Source of the DNA: SCTD01 sp036675425
Lineage (GTDB): Bacteria > Actinomycetota > Actinomycetes > Mycobacteriales > SCTD01
Direction of reading: 5' to 3'
Length of the DNA: 32,820 bases
Assembly: GCA_036675425.1 (NCBI GenBank)
Contig: JAKFFB010000009.1
Location: 1-32,820, forward strand
Position 1 is the first letter of the stretch. Each line of letters opens with the position of its first letter. The notes below the pieces were generated by a model. It saw only the letters and a program-made list of their open reading frames with translations. It searched no databases and had not been told where the DNA came from. Below, one piece after another: positions 31,901 to 32,820 of the stretch. The position numbers and the translations under genes were made by a program.

Positions 31901-32161
31901 CGCACCGCTGCCAGGGTTCTTCACGAGGATCCGCGAGGGGTAGGTCTCGCCGGGCTTGACCCAGCCGACCGCGGAGACGAAGGAGTTCTCCACCTCGAGC
32001 CCGCCGACCGTCGCCTCGGACACGACGATCGAGGACGGGGCGGCGACGCTGGGAGCGGCAGCGCCGGCAGAGCCGGAGGTGGCGACCGAGGTGACGGTCA
32101 GCAGTCCGGCGAAGAGCGTGGTGGCGGCGGCGGTGGCCGCGAACCGGCGTGATCGGGGCAT
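29000..32161 (-). CDS. Wall-anchored M6 metalloprotease (immune inhibitor A type)
   Basis: A 1053-residue secreted protease. Residues 1-36 are a signal peptide. A region of about 37-170 resembles an Ig-like/DUF11 beta domain. The M6 catalytic domain follows with HEYGHSLGLPD (H476, E477, H480, D486), the metzincin-like zinc site of immune inhibitor A. Repeated Asp-rich loops such as FDTDKDGVVDF suggest calcium binding. Further beta domains run to about 960. The end has a Pro/Glu/Ala spacer, VPRTG (1021-1025), a hydrophobic stretch and a weakly charged tail, a sortase-type signal for wall attachment. Start ATG 32161 has GAGGA six bases upstream. It probably degrades external proteins. Confidence 0.9.
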   Translation of the reverse strand: MPRSRRFAATAAATTLFAGLLTVTSVATSGSAGAAAPSVAAPSSIVVSEATVGGLEVENSFVSAVGWVKPGETYPSRILVKNPGSGAVSNVSVTIPASRGMSWTGVRSSVGTPRLADGAVTWTVPSVAGGQTLALVLEAKARTTAQEPTVVWRNISSIATVSVAGGTPTKVASHGPKVIPPSGGYETARYGDRPFPVVPVDYADFKHTASAEELDRTINDPANPGSTFNLFQEMSFGQLFPKGTVGSVGVDSRPVTPEDDLRFSTIDPEQVNTCTGTTTVDPTTGEPTPAYTERINDGWYQLPGQRTYYGADANGSALVGALGGVGALQAIDSGCGPTAKAAYDAAVVADPDIDYNDFDTDKDGVVDFFEVIFQGCGGNGASQLGPAADCPATDTSDNIWPHSSSLEFSYTDPETGLTGYMSKDRLKDLEGNLLFYTDDTYTRTTTTETAFPAFVRVGPYNVNPETAIEFASVISHEYGHSLGLPDYYSTGSRSTYGDFNLMATDKSHHMDVIPKKELGWIVPEVLAPRSTRKVADWQDSKVDTGTISWVTPDGTPYRLSAANGDYGIHNGEAYTAALPGRQLLDPAKIEQGASGKQVWYSRQGNDFGCPPIGGHNLDFAIPGLEDVPAGTPITATFKSFFEIEWDYDYGFVLAGTPDEQGKVTYTSQESLNGYTTPAATNPNANSCQSGYGNGLTGTPASYEAGTAPVDRVAGNYPDGPFVEDSYDVSELAGVKGGVLRFSYATDPGLAKLGWVIDDLVVKAGDKVLFETDFEDGDGGSDDPRVYNGGCKEDLSTSGGLCTEGWAYLAAGTPSELEHAYLLEMRDRSGFDLDGRGENDRDPIAFEPGLLLTYTDEAHGYGNVGTDNPPAQTPLDSVPEPESDDPNLNDAVFTTADGRSSYSDAPASPHVDNYSEPTRDPEKDPDEDGSQPWTFDYNCLSFTVDAISGDADNAVDSYDLNGDVSFSLGRGCAAFNYGLLAAGGAPPATQDPTDEEPAAEQPPSEEPSPAAEQPQASSGGAVPRTGSDLLVALALGLVLVAGGAWLLGRQEQTA

Positions 32162-32230
32162 CGGGGTTCCTCGGTGAGGGGACGCGTTCGGGGGCGCGTC
32201 GATGACCGGAGAACGACGGGTTGGCAGCCG

Positions 32231-32236
32231 AGGTTA
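32231..32236 (-). promoter_or_regulatory. Candidate -10 of the M6 protease gene
   Basis: TAACCT on the minus strand, about 70 bases before the ATG at 32161. It matches TANNNT and would give a leader of roughly 63 bases. No convincing -35 is present. Confidence 0.3.
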
Positions 32237-32253
32237 CGCACGGGTAGGAACGC

Positions 32254-32296
32254 CAACGGCCCCGCGGGTCCGGGACGTGGACCTGCGGGGCCGTTG
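32254..32296 (-). terminator. Hairpin terminator after ino1
   Basis: An 18-bp stem (32254-32271 with 32279-32296, one G-U-type mismatch) and a 7-base loop, 45 bases beyond the ino1 stop on the minus strand. It separates ino1 from the protease promoter. No T-run. Confidence 0.75.
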
Positions 32297-32340
32297 ATCG
32301 GGGCCCTACGACGCCCGGTCAGGCGTCGTACGACTCGGCG

Positions 32341-32820
32341 TCACTCGCCGGCGATGAACTTCTCGAGCTCGGCGCGACCGAGGTCGTCGGCCATCTGCAC
32401 GGGCGGGGACTTCATCAGGTAGGCCGAGGCACCCAGGATCGGGCCGCCGATGCCGCGGTCCTTGGCGATCTTGGCCGCGCGGACGGCGTCGATGATGATG
32501 CCGGCCGAGTTGGGGGAGTCCCAGACCTCGAGCTTGTACTCCAGGTTGAGCGGGGCGTCACCGAAGGCACGGCCCTCGAGGCGGACGTAGGCCCACTTGC
32601 GGTCGTCGAGCCAGGCGACGTAGTCCGACGGGCCGATGTGCACGTTGCGGTCGTTGGCACCGGCGCCGGCCAGCGTGCCGACCAGGTTGGACGTCACGGC
32701 CTGGGTCTTGGAGACCTTCTTGGACTCCAGGCGCTCGCGCTCGAGCATGTTCTTGAAGTCCATGTTGCCGCCGACGTTGAGCTGGTAGGTGCGGTCCAGC
32801 ACCACGCCGCGGTCCTCGAA
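32341..32820 (-). CDS. ino1: Inositol-3-phosphate synthase, C-terminal part (partial)
   Basis: The last 159 codons of a gene that runs out of the window; its 5' part lies beyond 32820. The sequence QLNVGGNMDFKNML, KKVSKTQAVTSNL, NVHIGPSDYVAWL and LEVWDSPNSAGIIIDAVR is characteristic of actinobacterial Ino1. The enzyme converts glucose-6-phosphate to inositol-3-phosphate with NAD. The product feeds phosphatidylinositol and, in actinobacteria, mycothiol. The conserved lysines of the SKTQ region, which belong to the active site, are present. Confidence 0.93.
   Translation of the reverse strand, partial: FEDRGVVLDRTYQLNVGGNMDFKNMLERERLESKKVSKTQAVTSNLVGTLAGAGANDRNVHIGPSDYVAWLDDRKWAYVRLEGRAFGDAPLNLEYKLEVWDSPNSAGIIIDAVRAAKIAKDRGIGGPILGASAYLMKSPPVQMADDLGRAELEKFIAGE

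Noticed and set aside
28841..32152. 1103-codon plus-strand frame opposite the M6 protease
   Set aside because: It has low-complexity Arg/Val/Gly/Ala sequence, as expected of the antisense frame of a GC-rich gene. The minus-strand protein has a signal peptide, zinc site and sorting signal.

Overview
The window is a very GC-rich chromosomal segment from an actinomycete. The sequence shows frequent GTG starts, tight gene packing with 4-bp stop/start overlaps, and several promoters placed so that the mRNA would begin at the start codon. Family content (AdnAB, MoeZ, an F420-type LLM oxidoreductase, DUF3107, a DUF6158-like protein, inositol-3-phosphate synthase) fits Actinomycetota. Nocardioidaceae or a close relative is my best guess, but this is inference. 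No rRNA, tRNA, CRISPR array, phage or insertion sequence was seen.

Layout. 1-2423 (+): the end of an endonuclease/exonuclease/phosphatase-family gene, a small secreted protein, an amidohydrolase and a YceH-like protein. 2462-8898 (-): adnB and adnA, the two subunits of the actinobacterial end-resecting helicase-nuclease. 8996-10793 (-): a secreted acidic protein, a secreted trypsin-like protease and an alkyltransferase-like (ATL) DNA lesion sensor. 10906-13742 (+): an RsbW-type ATPase translationally coupled to a double-domain KaiC-like ATPase, then a methyltransferase. 13739-14929 (-): moeZ. 15118-15288 (+): a 56-codon CsbD-type stress gene with a strong terminator. 15337-15584: non-coding, with a long hairpin. 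15687-21275 (-): a long coiled-coil/acidic protein, an S51-like peptidase and a GAF/PAS/PP2C phosphatase. 21341-25173: an NHEJ locus, with LLM oxidoreductase and ku on the minus strand facing away from separate ligase and polymerase genes on the plus strand. 25170-26894 (-): a DUF421 membrane pair and a HAD phosphatase. 26951-28779 (+): a DUF6158-like protein, a small acidic protein, a TetR regulator, DUF3107 and a GlsB-type membrane protein. 28861-28985: a large imperfect inverted repeat. 29000-32161 (-): a wall-anchored M6 metalloprotease. 32341-32820 (-): the 3' part of ino1.

How it works together. Much of the window concerns DNA repair: AdnAB resection, ATL lesion sensing, and Ku/ligase/polymerase end joining. 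The rest is stress signalling (RsbW-like kinase fold, PP2C phosphatase, KaiC-like ATPase, CsbD, GlsB) and secreted hydrolases. From memory, the order adnAB - ATL - moeZ - TetR - DUF3107 is the same backbone found in Mycobacterium tuberculosis around Rv3201c-Rv3208A. The KaiC and NHEJ blocks look like additions to that backbone.

The signals least explained by known features are the RsbW/KaiC operon, the palindrome in the 36-bp NHEJ divergent promoter, an in-frame coding-like tail behind the stop of the coiled-coil gene, a shared promoter-like motif before csbD and glsB, and the inverted repeat at 28861-28985.
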